Shown here piece after piece: positions 14,104-24,086 of a stretch of 35,035 bases of DNA. Below the pieces are notes generated by a model. That model was not told the origin of the DNA. It did no database searches and worked only from the letters and a program-made list of their open reading frames with translations. The first letter of the stretch is position 1. The number at the start of each line of letters is the position of its first letter. A program made the translations under genes and the position numbers. Source of the stretch: an uncultured Bacilli bacterium (GTDB lineage: Bacteria; Bacillota_I; Bacilli_A; RFN20; CAG-449); NCBI GenBank assembly GCA_947627505.1, contig CANQWG010000011.1, positions 1-35,035 on the forward strand, written 5' to 3'.

Positions 14104-16079
14104 ATCAAAAGACCTCCTATCACATAAAATAAAAATGAGCACAACCATGCGATGGATGTTTGAAGAAGCATATGTAATATAGCATCAAAAGTCGAATGCA
14201 ATTCTCGCTTAATCGCCGCAAAAGCAGCAACACAAGGCATATATAGCAAAATAAAAACGAGCAATGACATTACTTCTAAAGGTCCTAGCAGTTGATGAAT
14301 AGTATCTATCGATCCTAAAAGAATTTGAAGAGTCGACAAAACCGTTTCTTTAGCGATTAATCCGGTGATTAGTGCTGAGATAATCTCCCATTGATTAAAG
14401 CCTAAAGGTTGAAAAAATGGAGAAATTGATTTAGCCATCATTGCCATTAAAGAAACACTGCTATCAGTTACATAATTTAACCGCAAATCGAAACTTTGCA
14501 AAAACCAAACAACTATCGTAGCTAGAAAAATAATCGAAAATGCCTTTTTTAAAAAATCTTTACACCTTTCCTTCATCAACATTCCCGTACTTTTTAGGCT
14601 CGGAAATCGGTAAGACGGAAGTTCTAAAACAAACGGAGGCGGTACACTTTTAAATAAAACTTTAACGATTAAAGAAAACATTAATGCCACGACAATTCCA
14701 AGGCCATAAAGAAACATCATCACAAAAGGAGCTTTATTTCCAAAAAAGGCCGCGGTCAATACTGCATAAATCGGAAGTTTGGCAGAACACGACATAAAGG
14801 GCACCAAAAAAATAGTCATTCTGCGCTCCCTATCACTATTAAAGGTTCTAGTGGCCATCACCGCGGGAACCGAACAACCAAATCCCAACAATAAGGGTAC
14901 AAATGATTTGCCGGATAACCCGAAAAATCGCATTGGTTTATCGACAATAAATGCGATACGTGCCATATATCCTGAATCTTCTAGCAATGATAAGAAAAGA
15001 AAAAGAACTAAAATCGTTGGAATGAAAATCAATACACTTCCAATTCCGTTCAACACTCCATCGATTATTAAAGATCTTAAAATCATATTGACATCATAAA
15101 AGAAAGTTACATCGATAAAGGAAATGAAAGAGGCAATCATTTGTTCAAAAATCGTTGAAAGTGTATTGCCAATGACTCCGAAACTTAAATAAAAAACCAA
15201 TCCGAGAATTAAAAATAATATCGGAAAAGCTAAATATCGATTGGTAAAAAAACGATCGATTTTTCTAGAACGCCTTTGTTCTTCAGTCTCAAATGTCTCC
15301 CTTTTAAGGCAACTATTAATTATCTTTTCAATCAACTGATATCGGTAATCTACAACCACTGCTTCACAATCTAAATTATAAGATTGTTCGATTTTAGATT
15401 TTAACTTGTTGAGTTTATCGATAGTGTCTTGTGAAATGCCATACTTATCAGCAATATCTAAATTGCCTTCTAAAACTTGAGTGATTATAAATAAGTCATT
15501 AATCTTCGATTCTTTATTATCAGTTGCGATTAAATTTTTACTTTCTGCAATAAACGAGGATAATTTTGAATTATCGTAATAATAGCAAATTGGTAATTTT
15601 TTTTGCACGCTTTTAACTTGATCAACCAATTCTTTCAATCCTTCTTTTTTTAATGCCGAAATAGGAATTATTGGAACTTTTAAAAATTCTTTTAAATGTG
15701 CCAAATTTAGCGAAAGATGACTTTTTTCAAGTTCATCCATCATATTTAAGGCCACAACTAAAGGAATACCTGTCTCTTGAAGTTGTAAAGTCAAATATAA
15801 ATTTCTTTCAAGATTTGTCGCATCTATGATATTTAAAATGACATCCGGATTTTCTTCGATAAGGAAATCTCTAGTAATAACTTCTTCTTTTGAATAAGGT
15901 GAAAGAGAATATATTCCCGGAAGATCGACTAACTCTAATTTTTTATCTTTATAAATATAGCCTACTTTGCTTTCTATGGTGACACCTGGAAAATTGCCGA
16001 CATGTTGATTAGAACCTGTAAGTTGATTGAATAAAGTTGTTTTACCGCAATTTTGATTACCGATTAAAGCGATTTTCAT
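14100..16079 (-). CDS. feoB: Ferrous iron transport protein FeoB
   Basis: This 659-aa protein starts with a G-protein domain: P-loop GNQNCGKT (7-14), DLPG (52-55) and NMMD (112-115). About eight membrane spans follow, with the two gate motifs GFGCSVPAVMATR and MSCSAKLPIYA. It imports Fe2+ under GTP control. The length is normal for the family. It overlaps the end of feoA and the start of the Cys-rich gene, so all three form one operon. Confidence 0.96.
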   Translation of the reverse strand: MKIALIGNQNCGKTTLFNQLTGSNQHVGNFPGVTIESKVGYIYKDKKLELVDLPGIYSLSPYSKEEVITRDFLIEENPDVILNIIDATNLERNLYLTLQLQETGIPLVVALNMMDELEKSHLSLNLAHLKEFLKVPIIPISALKKEGLKELVDQVKSVQKKLPICYYYDNSKLSSFIAESKNLIATDNKESKINDLFIITQVLEGNLDIADKYGISQDTIDKLNKLKSKIEQSYNLDCEAVVVDYRYQLIEKIINSCLKRETFETEEQRRSRKIDRFFTNRYLAFPILFLILGLVFYLSFGVIGNTLSTIFEQMIASFISFIDVTFFYDVNMILRSLIIDGVLNGIGSVLIFIPTILVLFLFLSLLEDSGYMARIAFIVDKPMRFFGLSGKSFVPLLLGFGCSVPAVMATRTFNSDRERRMTIFLVPFMSCSAKLPIYAVLTAAFFGNKAPFVMMFLYGLGIVVALMFSLIVKVLFKSVPPPFVLELPSYRFPSLKSTGMLMKERCKDFLKKAFSIIFLATIVVWFLQSFDLRLNYVTDSSVSLMAMMAKSISPFFQPLGFNQWEIISALITGLIAKETVLSTLQILLGSIDTIHQLLGPLEVMSLLVFILLYMPCVAAFAAIKRELHSTFDAILHMLLQTSIAWLCSFLFYVIGGLLI

Positions 16080-16305
16080 CTTTTATAGCCTCTATTATCA
16101 CAAGTTTTGCGTCTTTTTTTAAGATGGAGATTTCATAACCGCGAATGCTCAATTCCAAAGGATCGCCAAATGGCGCTACTTTTTGTAAAGTTACTTTTGT
16201 TTTTGGAGTAAATCCCAATTCTAAAAGACGATGACGGATATATCCAGAACCACATAATCTTACAATAATTCCGCTTTGATGAGGTTTTAAATCTGCTATA
16301 GTCAT
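16057..16305 (-). CDS. feoA: Ferrous iron transport protein FeoA
   Basis: This 82-aa SH3-like cytoplasmic protein has the FeoA pattern: IADLKPHQSGIIVRL at the start, the central RHRLLELGFTPKTKVTLQK segment (about 25-43) and a DPLELSIRGYEISI strand pair. FeoA supports FeoB activity. It overlaps feoB by 23 bp. The start follows a run of T residues that also forms the tail of a terminator hairpin; the only binding site is GGGG inside that hairpin, so its expression may be controlled there. Confidence 0.92.
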   Translation of the reverse strand: MTIADLKPHQSGIIVRLCGSGYIRHRLLELGFTPKTKVTLQKVAPFGDPLELSIRGYEISILKKDAKLVIIEAIKDENRFNR

Positions 16306-16338
16306 AAAAAAAGCCCCATCACAATTTATGATTGGAGC
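16305..16338 (-). terminator. Hairpin with T-run between oppF and feoA
   Basis: On the minus strand AGCTCCAATCA (16338-16328) pairs imperfectly with TGATGGGGCT (16321-16312), followed by seven T residues ending at the feoA ATG. It probably ends opp transcription but overlaps the feoA ribosome binding site. Confidence 0.65.
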
Positions 16339-16376
16339 TGCTTTAATTTGTACAGATTGTTTAAAATCAGTCGATA

Positions 16377-17315
16377 TTATAGTATTTTTTTATATTCTAA
16401 TACTTCTTCATCTGAAGCTAAAACAAAGTGATCTTTTTCAATCTCGACAAGCGAAGGTTGATGTTCTTCATCGTAGTGATGACATGAACCATCATATACG
16501 ATTACTTCTTTATTTTTCTCTAAGCGCGGATCGGGAATCGGAATGGCGGTAAGCAATGCCCTAGTATAAGGGTGCAATGGTTTTTCAAATAAGCGCTTGG
16601 AAGAAGCGATTTCTACGATCTTACCATGATATATTACCGCGATACGGTCGGAAATATATTTCACAACACTTAAATCATGCGCGATGAAAAGCACGGTCAT
16701 ATTTTTTTCTTGTTGAAATTTTCGAATCAAATTGAGTACTTGTGCTCTTACCGAAACATCTAATGCAGAAATTGGTTCATCGGCAATAATCAACTCTGGA
16801 TTCATAACGACCGCTCGAGCGATTCCGATTCTTTGACGTTGACCGCCAGAGAATTCGTGAGGATAACGCGATAAGTGCTCTGGTCTTAAACCGACAGATA
16901 GCATTATCTCCGTAATTTTATCAAGACGATCTTCTTCGTTTTCATACATATGGAAAGCTCTAAGACCTTCAGAAACAATATAATCGATATTGCTTCGATC
17001 ATTTAATGAAGCTGATGGATCTTGAAAGATCATTTGAATGCTCTTTTTTAATTCATGAGCTTCTTTGCGTGGAAGTTTACCTGAAATTCTTTCACCGTTC
17101 ATCGTGATTTCACCACTATAAATCGGAATAATTCGATTGATGGCACGTCCGATTGTCGTTTTTCCGGAACCGGATTCACCAACTAAGCCGAGAACTTCCC
17201 CTTTGTAAATATCGAGGTTTAATTTGTCGACGATAACCGAAAGACGATTGTGATTTTTATATCCGATTACCACGTCCTTCATTGAAACGAGCACTTCTTT
17301 ATTTTCGTTTGCCAT
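16377..17315 (-). CDS. oppF: Oligopeptide ABC transporter ATP-binding protein OppF
   Basis: This 312-aa ATPase has Walker A GESGSGKTT (about 48-56), Q-loop IFQDP, signature FSGGQRQR, Walker B LIADEP and the switch His in FIAHDL. The C-terminal extension with PHPYTRALL and a SCHHYDEEHQP segment is usual for OppF. It pairs with OppD to power peptide import. The ATG at 17315 is preferred over a GTG at 17324 because of an AGGTGA site; it overlaps oppD by 17 bp. It is the last gene of the operon. Confidence 0.93.
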   Translation of the reverse strand: MANENKEVLVSMKDVVIGYKNHNRLSVIVDKLNLDIYKGEVLGLVGESGSGKTTIGRAINRIIPIYSGEITMNGERISGKLPRKEAHELKKSIQMIFQDPSASLNDRSNIDYIVSEGLRAFHMYENEEDRLDKITEIMLSVGLRPEHLSRYPHEFSGGQRQRIGIARAVVMNPELIIADEPISALDVSVRAQVLNLIRKFQQEKNMTVLFIAHDLSVVKYISDRIAVIYHGKIVEIASSKRLFEKPLHPYTRALLTAIPIPDPRLEKNKEVIVYDGSCHHYDEEHQPSLVEIEKDHFVLASDEEVLEYKKIL

Positions 17316-18810
17316 CGTCTTCACCTACTTTCTGTTGCATCGAATTCACGGTCATCTGAATTTTTTGTTCCATGTTGCGAATAATTTTCGGCTTTTGAAC
17401 TTTAGGTGCCCGTGGATCAAGCAACCATGTTTTTGCATAATGTGAATCTGAAATTTTAAACATCGGTGGTTCTTTGACAAAATCGATTTTTAAAGCATAT
17501 TCATTACGAGGTGCAAACGCATCGCCGACAATTTCGTTACCAAATGAAGGTGGATTTCCTTTAATATAAGTCAATTCATCACCTTCGTTTGCAAGTTGCG
17601 GTAACGATGAGAGCAAAGCCCAAGTGTATGGATGCGCCGGATGATAGAAAATATCTTCCACGGTACCATATTCGATAATCTGTCCACCATACATCACCGC
17701 GACACGATCGCTAACACTAGCGACGACACCTAAATCGTGGGTAATGAAAATCGTCGTAAAATTATATTCTTTTTTCAAATCTTTAATCAATTGCAAAATT
17801 TGAGTTTGAACAGTGACGTCTAGCGCGGTCGTCGGTTCATCACAAATTAAGATTTTCGGTTTACACGCTAAAGCGATGGCGATAACAACACGTTGTCGCA
17901 TACCACCAGAGTATTGAAAAGGATAATCACGATATCTTTTTTCTGGATCTGGAATTTTAACTTTGCGTAAAAGTTCGATAGCTTCTGCTTTCGCTTGACG
18001 CTTCGTCACTTTGATTTTTCGCATGTATTCTTCTTTAATCTGTCTGCAATTTTCTTTTAAAGTTTTTTTGTCTAAGTCGTTTGAAGCTTTTAATTCAGCG
18101 ATTTTAGTTTTCATTTCACTGATTGTTTGATTTTTAAAAGTTTTGACTTGTTTTTTAGCTTCAGCACTTGTTATAGCAAGTTGCTTTTTTAACTCCGGCT
18201 TTTTAGATTCATATAAAGCTTTCGCTTCTTTCTTTTCAATGACTGCGCGCGATTTGATTTTTTTTATGCGCGGATCATTCTTTTGAATATTAGGTTCACT
18301 TTTTTGCAATTTTTCGATTTCTTCAGCACAATGGCGTTCAATAATTTGAAGTTCTTGATAATAGTTTTCTTCATTTTGTCGCAACGCCACTAAATCTTTA
18401 GAAATCAATTCATCGTACATTTTCTTTAAATGCTTGCCATGAATTCGAAGTGTTTCTGAAATTTGATAACCGATCCTTAATAATGGATTTAAAGATGTCA
18501 TCGGATCTTGGAAGACTGTTGCGATTTTACGTCCACGAATGCTTATCCAATCTTTATTTGATCGTATTTTAGCTAAATCGCGTCCTTCAAAAATAATCGA
18601 ACCATCTGAAATAAAACCATTTTGTTCCAACATTCCCGTGAATGTTTTAGTAAATACCGATTTACCAGAGCCGGATTCACCAACAATAGCAAAAGTCTCA
18701 CCTTTATAAATATCCATTGAGACATTACGAATTACACGTGATGTTTGCCCATGTAAATGAAATCCCACAGAGAGATTAGTAACTTTTAATTCAATTTCTT
18801 TTTCTGCCAT
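17299..18810 (-). CDS. oppD: Oligopeptide ABC transporter ATP-binding protein OppD with coiled-coil insertion
   Basis: The 503-aa protein has Walker A GESGSGKS (about 44-51), Q-loop [11 protein letters not shown] near 97, signature YSGGMRQR near 303, Walker B LICDEP and ITHDLG. Q-loop and signature are usually about 60 residues apart; here they are about 200 apart because of a Lys/Glu-rich, heptad-like helical insertion of about 140 residues (roughly 125-280). The ATPase motifs are intact. The ATG at 18810 is preferred over 18816 because AGGAGG then has normal spacing. The C-terminal oligopeptide-transporter extension is present. Confidence 0.93.
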   Translation of the reverse strand: MAEKEIELKVTNLSVGFHLHGQTSRVIRNVSMDIYKGETFAIVGESGSGKSVFTKTFTGMLEQNGFISDGSIIFEGRDLAKIRSNKDWISIRGRKIATVFQDPMTSLNPLLRIGYQISETLRIHGKHLKKMYDELISKDLVALRQNEENYYQELQIIERHCAEEIEKLQKSEPNIQKNDPRIKKIKSRAVIEKKEAKALYESKKPELKKQLAITSAEAKKQVKTFKNQTISEMKTKIAELKASNDLDKKTLKENCRQIKEEYMRKIKVTKRQAKAEAIELLRKVKIPDPEKRYRDYPFQYSGGMRQRVVIAIALACKPKILICDEPTTALDVTVQTQILQLIKDLKKEYNFTTIFITHDLGVVASVSDRVAVMYGGQIIEYGTVEDIFYHPAHPYTWALLSSLPQLANEGDELTYIKGNPPSFGNEIVGDAFAPRNEYALKIDFVKEPPMFKISDSHYAKTWLLDPRAPKVQKPKIIRNMEQKIQMTVNSMQQKVGEDDGKRK

Positions 18811-18823
18811 TACCATTCACCTC

Positions 18824-19771
18824 CTACATGTGGGTCTTTGGGTCTGTCGCGTCAGCGAGAGCCAATCCAAAATAGAAGAAAGCGATTGTAATAATCATTA
18901 ATACTATCGCCGGGAAAAATAAAGTATGCGGATAATTAACGTATTGACCTTCCGCTGCATTGTTTAAAACTTTTCCCAAAGTTATTTGTGAAGAGTCCAT
19001 TAAGTTAAAATATTGTAAGGAAACTTCCATTGAGATACAAGAAGGAACAAATCCTGAAACCACTTGAACGATAATTGATACTAAGTTCGGCAAAAGGTTA
19101 TGAATAATAATCGCACGACTTGAACTTCCTAAAGTTTCCGAAGCGATATTAAATTCACGATTTCTAATAATGATAATTTGATTTCTCATCATCGAAGCTA
19201 AACCTAACCATCCGAATAAGCACATCACAAAGACCATGCTCCAAAATGATGGTTCTAATAATTGCATCAACATCAAATAAATCAATAAAGATGGAATATT
19301 ATTGATAACGTTCGTAAATTCAATCAAGATCGGATCAAGTTTACGAATATAACCCCAAAGGCCACCTACTACTAAACCCACAATAATGTTAATTACTGAG
19401 GAAATGGCCGCTAAAAGGAGTGAAAATCTCGAACCCTCCCAAATAATTGTCCAAATGCATTCGCCTCGTCCGCTAGTTCCGAACCAATATTTGGAATTTG
19501 GTGTAAGATTCTTTAATCTAGCAATTTCAATCGGATTTTTTGGTGATGGATTATAAAGCATCATCGGTCCAAAAATCGTAAAGAAAATAACGATAGCAAT
19601 CAGCACCAAACAAAAGATAGCAATTTTATTTTTAAATAAATTTTTCCAAACAGAACGCCAATAGGAATAAGGCGCCGAATCTAATTTTTCAATATTTTCT
19701 TCAGAAGTGCCAACAACCGTAAAAAGATCATCATCTTCAGAATCAATTATTTTTTCAATATCTGTTACCAT
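18824..19771 (-). CDS. oppC: Oligopeptide ABC transporter permease OppC
   Basis: The 315-aa permease has an acidic cytoplasmic N-terminus, a first span near 50-72, a short external loop, and five further spans with the EAA-type loop around ASETLGSSSRAIIIHNLLPN (about 215-234), which contacts the ATPases. It is preceded by AGGAGGT at good spacing and lies 14 nt after oppB. It forms the membrane channel with OppB. Confidence 0.92.
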   Translation of the reverse strand: MVTDIEKIIDSEDDDLFTVVGTSEENIEKLDSAPYSYWRSVWKNLFKNKIAIFCLVLIAIVIFFTIFGPMMLYNPSPKNPIEIARLKNLTPNSKYWFGTSGRGECIWTIIWEGSRFSLLLAAISSVINIIVGLVVGGLWGYIRKLDPILIEFTNVINNIPSLLIYLMLMQLLEPSFWSMVFVMCLFGWLGLASMMRNQIIIIRNREFNIASETLGSSSRAIIIHNLLPNLVSIIVQVVSGFVPSCISMEVSLQYFNLMDSSQITLGKVLNNAAEGQYVNYPHTLFFPAIVLMIITIAFFYFGLALADATDPKTHM

Positions 19772-19785
19772 TGTTTTTGCACCTC

Positions 19786-21018
19786 CTATTCATCAGCCGT
19801 AAACGATATTCGCGGATCGGCAATCGCCATTGAAATATCGGAGATCAAATAAGAGACAACCGAAATTATCGCTGTAATTACTACTAGTCCTTGAACCATC
19901 GTATAATCTTCAGCATTTAACGCTGAAATTAAAATTCCACCAAATCCACCGATGTTATAAATATTTTCGATAAAGAAACTACCGATTAAGCAAGCGATGA
20001 TTGAGGTAACGAAGGAACGCGATAATGGAACTATCGCATTTCTTAAAATATGAATAAATAAGATTCTATTTTCAGAAAGTCCTTTCGCTCTTGCAAATTT
20101 AACGTAATCCGATGAAAATTCGTTGAGCATATAACGACGGACCCAATAAGCAGTACCTGTCATTCCCGCAAAAGCGGTAGTCAAAACCGGTGGCAATAAA
20201 GTCATTGGATCATCCGGATTATAAATTGTTTTCCAATGCAAGACAGTTGAGAAGAAAACTAAAAGAACATAGTAATAAACTAAACCAGGAATCGAATCTA
20301 GGACAATGATGTAGGCTTTGCCTAATTTATCGATAAAACGATCTTTGTATTTTGCCATGAAAATACCAAGAGGATAACCAAGCATAGTATCTAATAAAAT
20401 CGCCCAAATTCCCCATCTAAAGGATACAGGCATTGTTTGAGCAACAATTTTAGTGATTGCCACACCTTTACGATAAGCGGAAGAGACACCTAAATCAAAT
20501 AATGTCCATTCCTTATTAGCGCAAACCCATTCTCCAACATTGGTTGCTTCGTCTACTTCATAAGATAATTGCATACATACTTCTTTTGGAAAAGGAAGAA
20601 TATTATAATAATATTTTAATAATTGAACAATCATTGGAACGTCTCTAAAGGAAGCTTCACATGATTCTGAGGTCGGATCACAATTATAATACATCTCTTT
20701 AAGTCCCAAATTTGAAAGATAGACATTACACGTATAATCTTTTGCATCATTTGGGAATTTATCTAACCATCCTGTACAGAAGACCGCATGAAAATTTTTA
20801 TTGCTACGCAAAAGCACAAATGTAATAGCGACAGCAAGCATAATAGAAATAAGCGAACTTCCGATTCTTTTAAGAGAATAATATGTTAACGGATTGGTAA
20901 TAAATCTTCTTACCCAGTTATCACTTTTCATGATGATATTGTGATTGACAAGAACCACAAATACCACTAAGCATACAATTAACGCGATAATTGTATACCC
21001 TAATATCATCGTACCCAT
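19786..21018 (-). CDS. oppB: Oligopeptide ABC transporter permease OppB with enlarged external loop
   Basis: The 410-aa permease is about 100 residues longer than typical OppB. It has an added N-terminal span (about 5-25), then a span near 55-70, an external loop of about 120 residues holding six cysteines, and the usual core with the EAA loop KFARAKGLSENRILFIHILRN (about 309-329). The six cysteines might form disulfides outside the cell. The only ATG has an AGGAGG site about 13 nt upstream, which is a long spacing. It is preceded by an intergenic hairpin after oppA. Confidence 0.9.
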   Translation of the reverse strand: MGTMILGYTIIALIVCLVVFVVLVNHNIIMKSDNWVRRFITNPLTYYSLKRIGSSLISIMLAVAITFVLLRSNKNFHAVFCTGWLDKFPNDAKDYTCNVYLSNLGLKEMYYNCDPTSESCEASFRDVPMIVQLLKYYYNILPFPKEVCMQLSYEVDEATNVGEWVCANKEWTLFDLGVSSAYRKGVAITKIVAQTMPVSFRWGIWAILLDTMLGYPLGIFMAKYKDRFIDKLGKAYIIVLDSIPGLVYYYVLLVFFSTVLHWKTIYNPDDPMTLLPPVLTTAFAGMTGTAYWVRRYMLNEFSSDYVKFARAKGLSENRILFIHILRNAIVPLSRSFVTSIIACLIGSFFIENIYNIGGFGGILISALNAEDYTMVQGLVVITAIISVVSYLISDISMAIADPRISFTADE

Positions 21019-21047
21019 GTGAATTTAACAACCTCCTTAGTAGACAA

Positions 21048-21071
21048 AATAGGGCTAAACGTAGCCCTATT
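21048..21071 (-). promoter_or_regulatory. Intercistronic hairpin between oppA and oppB
   Basis: AATAGGGCT (21048-21056) and AGCCCTATT (21063-21071) form a 9-bp perfect stem with a 6-nt loop. On the minus strand the following T-run is short and broken (TTTTGT). It may be a partial terminator or RNA-stabilising hairpin raising oppA level over oppBCDF. Confidence 0.65.
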
Positions 21072-21092
21072 AATATTTTTTACTTGCAAATA

Positions 21093-23405
21093 TTATTTTT
21101 TAGATTCGGCTTTTTCACGTTCCCACTCATTCTTCAAAGCTTGTCTTTGTTGCTTGGTGAGAGCTTGTTTAATAACTTCCAATCCTTTATATTTGTCATT
21201 TGATGTTCCATATCCGGCTCTTGGAGTACGATATGGAATAATATTTGAAACAGAAACTTGATAACCTAATCCTGTCATATACAATGGTCTTAAAATTCCC
21301 ATTTCTTCTAATAACATAATTTCCGCTTTAGCAAACAATTGATAACGTTTTGAAATATCTTCATTTTCTAAATCGGCTTGTCTAACAAGACTATCATATT
21401 CCACGAATAATTCAAAAGTTTCTTCAGACAAACTTCCATCGTTTACAAGAGATTTATCATCGGCATTAACATAATGATAGTTAGTACCGAAATGTTGAGA
21501 CATATCACCGCCTAGAGTAGCTGTATTCAAGAATGTTAACGGATCTTCAAAATCAGGAATCCAACCGGAAACAAAGATTGAGAAAGCGTGATAGTCTGAA
21601 GCGTTAGTATAATCAGTAGCCGAAGCAATATTAGTATTATTGATAATACGAACTAAGACATCACTATCGGTAGCGTTGGTACCATAAATTTTATCAAGAT
21701 CATTAATCGCGATATCTTCATCGAAGATAACACCATTCATCGCTTCGTTACTCGCTTCAATAAAGTAATCATCGTATGTTCTTTGTTCTTCATCATAAGC
21801 GATACCGACATTTTCAAGATAAATCGGGAAAGTAATCGAAGGATCATCTTTCTTTAAACGATCACAAGCATCTTTAATTTGCTTCATTGAATCCTCAAGA
21901 GAAATTTTAGAAGCGTATGGATTCATCGGCTCGAGTTTTTCAGTAGCCTTTTCTAAAGATACATTATGCTTTGAAGCATATTCTTCGCATAAGAATTCAA
22001 AGTAATCCTTCTCTACAAGTTGCCCGTCTTTTTCAACCATCGTCTTTGCAAAATCGCGAGGTGTATAAGTGTTGATTGCATATTGACTACGGATCTGCTC
22101 ATTGTCAACTGAGAAACGTAAATAATAAACTTCTAAATCCAAACTATTTAGTACCGCTTGTCTAAAGTAAGAATACTTTAATGCCTTATTAGTGTTTGTA
22201 ATTGCAGCTTCGACATTATCAACATAATTTCTTAAAGAAGTATTATAAGTTCCTTGAGAATTAGTTTCTCTATTTTGATTCAAATAATAGATAAATGGTG
22301 ATTTAGAACCTTCACCGTAATTTGAAAAAGCATTTTCGTGAGCAGGATTTTCAAGAGTTCCTGTTCCATCTTTCCCTAATACATATTCATTCCAACCATC
22401 AACATCGGCATCTGTGAGACCAAACGAATCGATTTGTCCTGATTCATATTGTTCACGAGCATACGTGTTGCCAATATTGGTCGGTAATTTATTAAAGATT
22501 AATGTGCTTGTAGTGACATGGTCTTTATCCCAATAATATGGATTCTTTTTATAAACCATTCTAGTACCAGCCGGATCCCATTCATCTAATAAGTAAGCAC
22601 CACAATATAAAATCTTATCTTTCTCGGTTCCGAAATTGTTAAATCCAACCGAAGAAACAAAGTCTTCTTGCATCGGAAGATAAGCCGAATAAGTGAGCAT
22701 AGTCGGGAAATAGTCGGCACGTTGTTTTAATTTATAGGTCAACGTCATCGCCGCATCATCATATGAGATTCCGACACGTTCAAAACTTAATATTTTTCTA
22801 ACGTCTTCTGCTGTACAACCTGGAGTTACACCCATATCATTCAACCTAGTTGCAATTCTAGAATAGCGAATATTTTCAGGAAGATTTTTATTTTGCGAAT
22901 TCAAAAAAGTTGCTTGCCAATATTCGTTGGCTCCATCAATGATAAGTGCTAAAAGGTAATATCCTTCAGCCAAATTGTCAAAATTTAATGCGTATCTGGC
23001 CGAAGTGTAAAAATCACTCGGTTTAACTGTTTTATCTTTGTATTGTTCTCCATTCCAAGTGACCCACGGAACATTTTTTCTAATATGGAATGTGTAAGTG
23101 TCTTTCGCGGCGTTGGTTTCCCACGATTCGCCCAAAGAAGGGACGATATTACCAAACCGATCATTCTCTACCAATCCATCAACAAAATTTACGATATGCT
23201 GTGAATCCTCTTGTTGGTTTGTCGTTGCCGAATTCAATGTCGACGGCATAGTAGAAACATAACTTGAAAAAGTATCTTTTCTTTCTAGACCCGCTAAATC
23301 AGCATAACCACTAATATTTCCTAAATCAACATACTGGTCACCGCCGCCACAACTAACAAGCATCGTAACTGCAAACACTGAAATAAGAAGTTTACTTTTA
23401 TTCAT
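21093..23405 (-). CDS. oppA: Oligopeptide-binding lipoprotein OppA
   Basis: The 770-aa protein begins with a lipoprotein signal: basic MNKSK, hydrophobic core and lipobox LVSC with Cys19 as the lipid anchor. The SBP_bac_5 fold follows, with a PSLGESWETN segment and repeated peptide-binding landmarks such as KKNPYYWDKDHV and, near the end, ISVFVSGWIPDFEDP-like text. It captures peptides outside the cell for OppBCDF. It is larger than the usual 540 aa, through inserts. ATG 23405 has GAGGAGGT 7-8 nt upstream; a longer frame upstream is not needed. Confidence 0.92.
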   Translation of the reverse strand: MNKSKLLISVFAVTMLVSCGGGDQYVDLGNISGYADLAGLERKDTFSSYVSTMPSTLNSATTNQQEDSQHIVNFVDGLVENDRFGNIVPSLGESWETNAAKDTYTFHIRKNVPWVTWNGEQYKDKTVKPSDFYTSARYALNFDNLAEGYYLLALIIDGANEYWQATFLNSQNKNLPENIRYSRIATRLNDMGVTPGCTAEDVRKILSFERVGISYDDAAMTLTYKLKQRADYFPTMLTYSAYLPMQEDFVSSVGFNNFGTEKDKILYCGAYLLDEWDPAGTRMVYKKNPYYWDKDHVTTSTLIFNKLPTNIGNTYAREQYESGQIDSFGLTDADVDGWNEYVLGKDGTGTLENPAHENAFSNYGEGSKSPFIYYLNQNRETNSQGTYNTSLRNYVDNVEAAITNTNKALKYSYFRQAVLNSLDLEVYYLRFSVDNEQIRSQYAINTYTPRDFAKTMVEKDGQLVEKDYFEFLCEEYASKHNVSLEKATEKLEPMNPYASKISLEDSMKQIKDACDRLKKDDPSITFPIYLENVGIAYDEEQRTYDDYFIEASNEAMNGVIFDEDIAINDLDKIYGTNATDSDVLVRIINNTNIASATDYTNASDYHAFSIFVSGWIPDFEDPLTFLNTATLGGDMSQHFGTNYHYVNADDKSLVNDGSLSEETFELFVEYDSLVRQADLENEDISKRYQLFAKAEIMLLEEMGILRPLYMTGLGYQVSVSNIIPYRTPRAGYGTSNDKYKGLEVIKQALTKQQRQALKNEWEREKAESKK

Positions 23406-23459
23406 ACTATTGACCTCCTCATATCTTTTCTTATACAAAAATCTTTCGATTTGTGTTTT

Positions 23460-23488
23460 ATTTTAAAGCAACCATATATCTAAGTCAA
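23460..23488 (-). promoter_or_regulatory. Promoter of the opp operon
   Basis: On the minus strand TTGACT (23488-23483) and TAAAAT (23465-23460) are separated by 17 bp, about 55 nt before the oppA start. Confidence 0.75.
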
Positions 23489-23543
23489 ATTTTTTAATAT
23501 AATTTTGGAAATTATTTGTTCTTTTTTTATAAAAAAAGAAAGC

Positions 23544-23888
23544 TTAAATTGCTTGAAAGATACTAAACAAAATTAAACTAGCAATCAAATCGATAATCGC
23601 TCCGTCAAGAAATCGTGCTCTTAAAAGGTAAATTCTTTCACGAGTTTCCAAAGGTAGCTTTCCTTTATAATATGCATTTTCCTTACGATAGGTGTAACTG
23701 ATATTGTTTCCGCCAACCCAGCCGCATAAAAGAAGAATTAATCCAGCAGCCAAGCAAATTGAATCTGAAGCGATATTCCAAGAGAATGTTCGACCTAAAA
23801 ATTCAAATATTATCGTTAATGCGATTCCGCCAAGAGAATATAACAATCCGATCAACATATTGCGTGGTTTAATCATTTGCTCAAACAT
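23544..23888 (-). CDS. Small membrane protein, unknown
   Basis: I do not recognise this 114-aa protein. It has three hydrophobic spans (about 13-31, 41-60 and 92-112), with a short polar segment containing YTYRKENAYYKGKLPLETRE between the second and third. The ATG at 23888 is preferred to an upstream TTG because GGAG lies 9 nt before it. It stands alone between the opp promoter and the smpB cluster. Confidence 0.7.
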   Translation of the reverse strand: MFEQMIKPRNMLIGLLYSLGGIALTIIFEFLGRTFSWNIASDSICLAAGLILLLCGWVGGNNISYTYRKENAYYKGKLPLETRERIYLLRARFLDGAIIDLIASLILFSIFQAI

Positions 23889-24086
23889 CGTGGTCAACTC
23901 CTCTTCCTAGTATTCCAATCATAACAAAAAAATCACAAAACACATAATTGTTTTTGCAATTTAAAAATTTTATCATTAGGCATTAAGTCATTATTTTTTT
24001 ATTTGAATATGAGTGGAATTCTTTATTTGAAAAAATAAAGCCAATTGATAATGTAATAGTTAAATTGACATTACTGTTTTTTTGCT

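Noticed and set aside
23900-24086. tmRNA gene downstream of smpB
   Set aside because: The gap is under 200 bp and shows no tRNA-like ends or tag frame.
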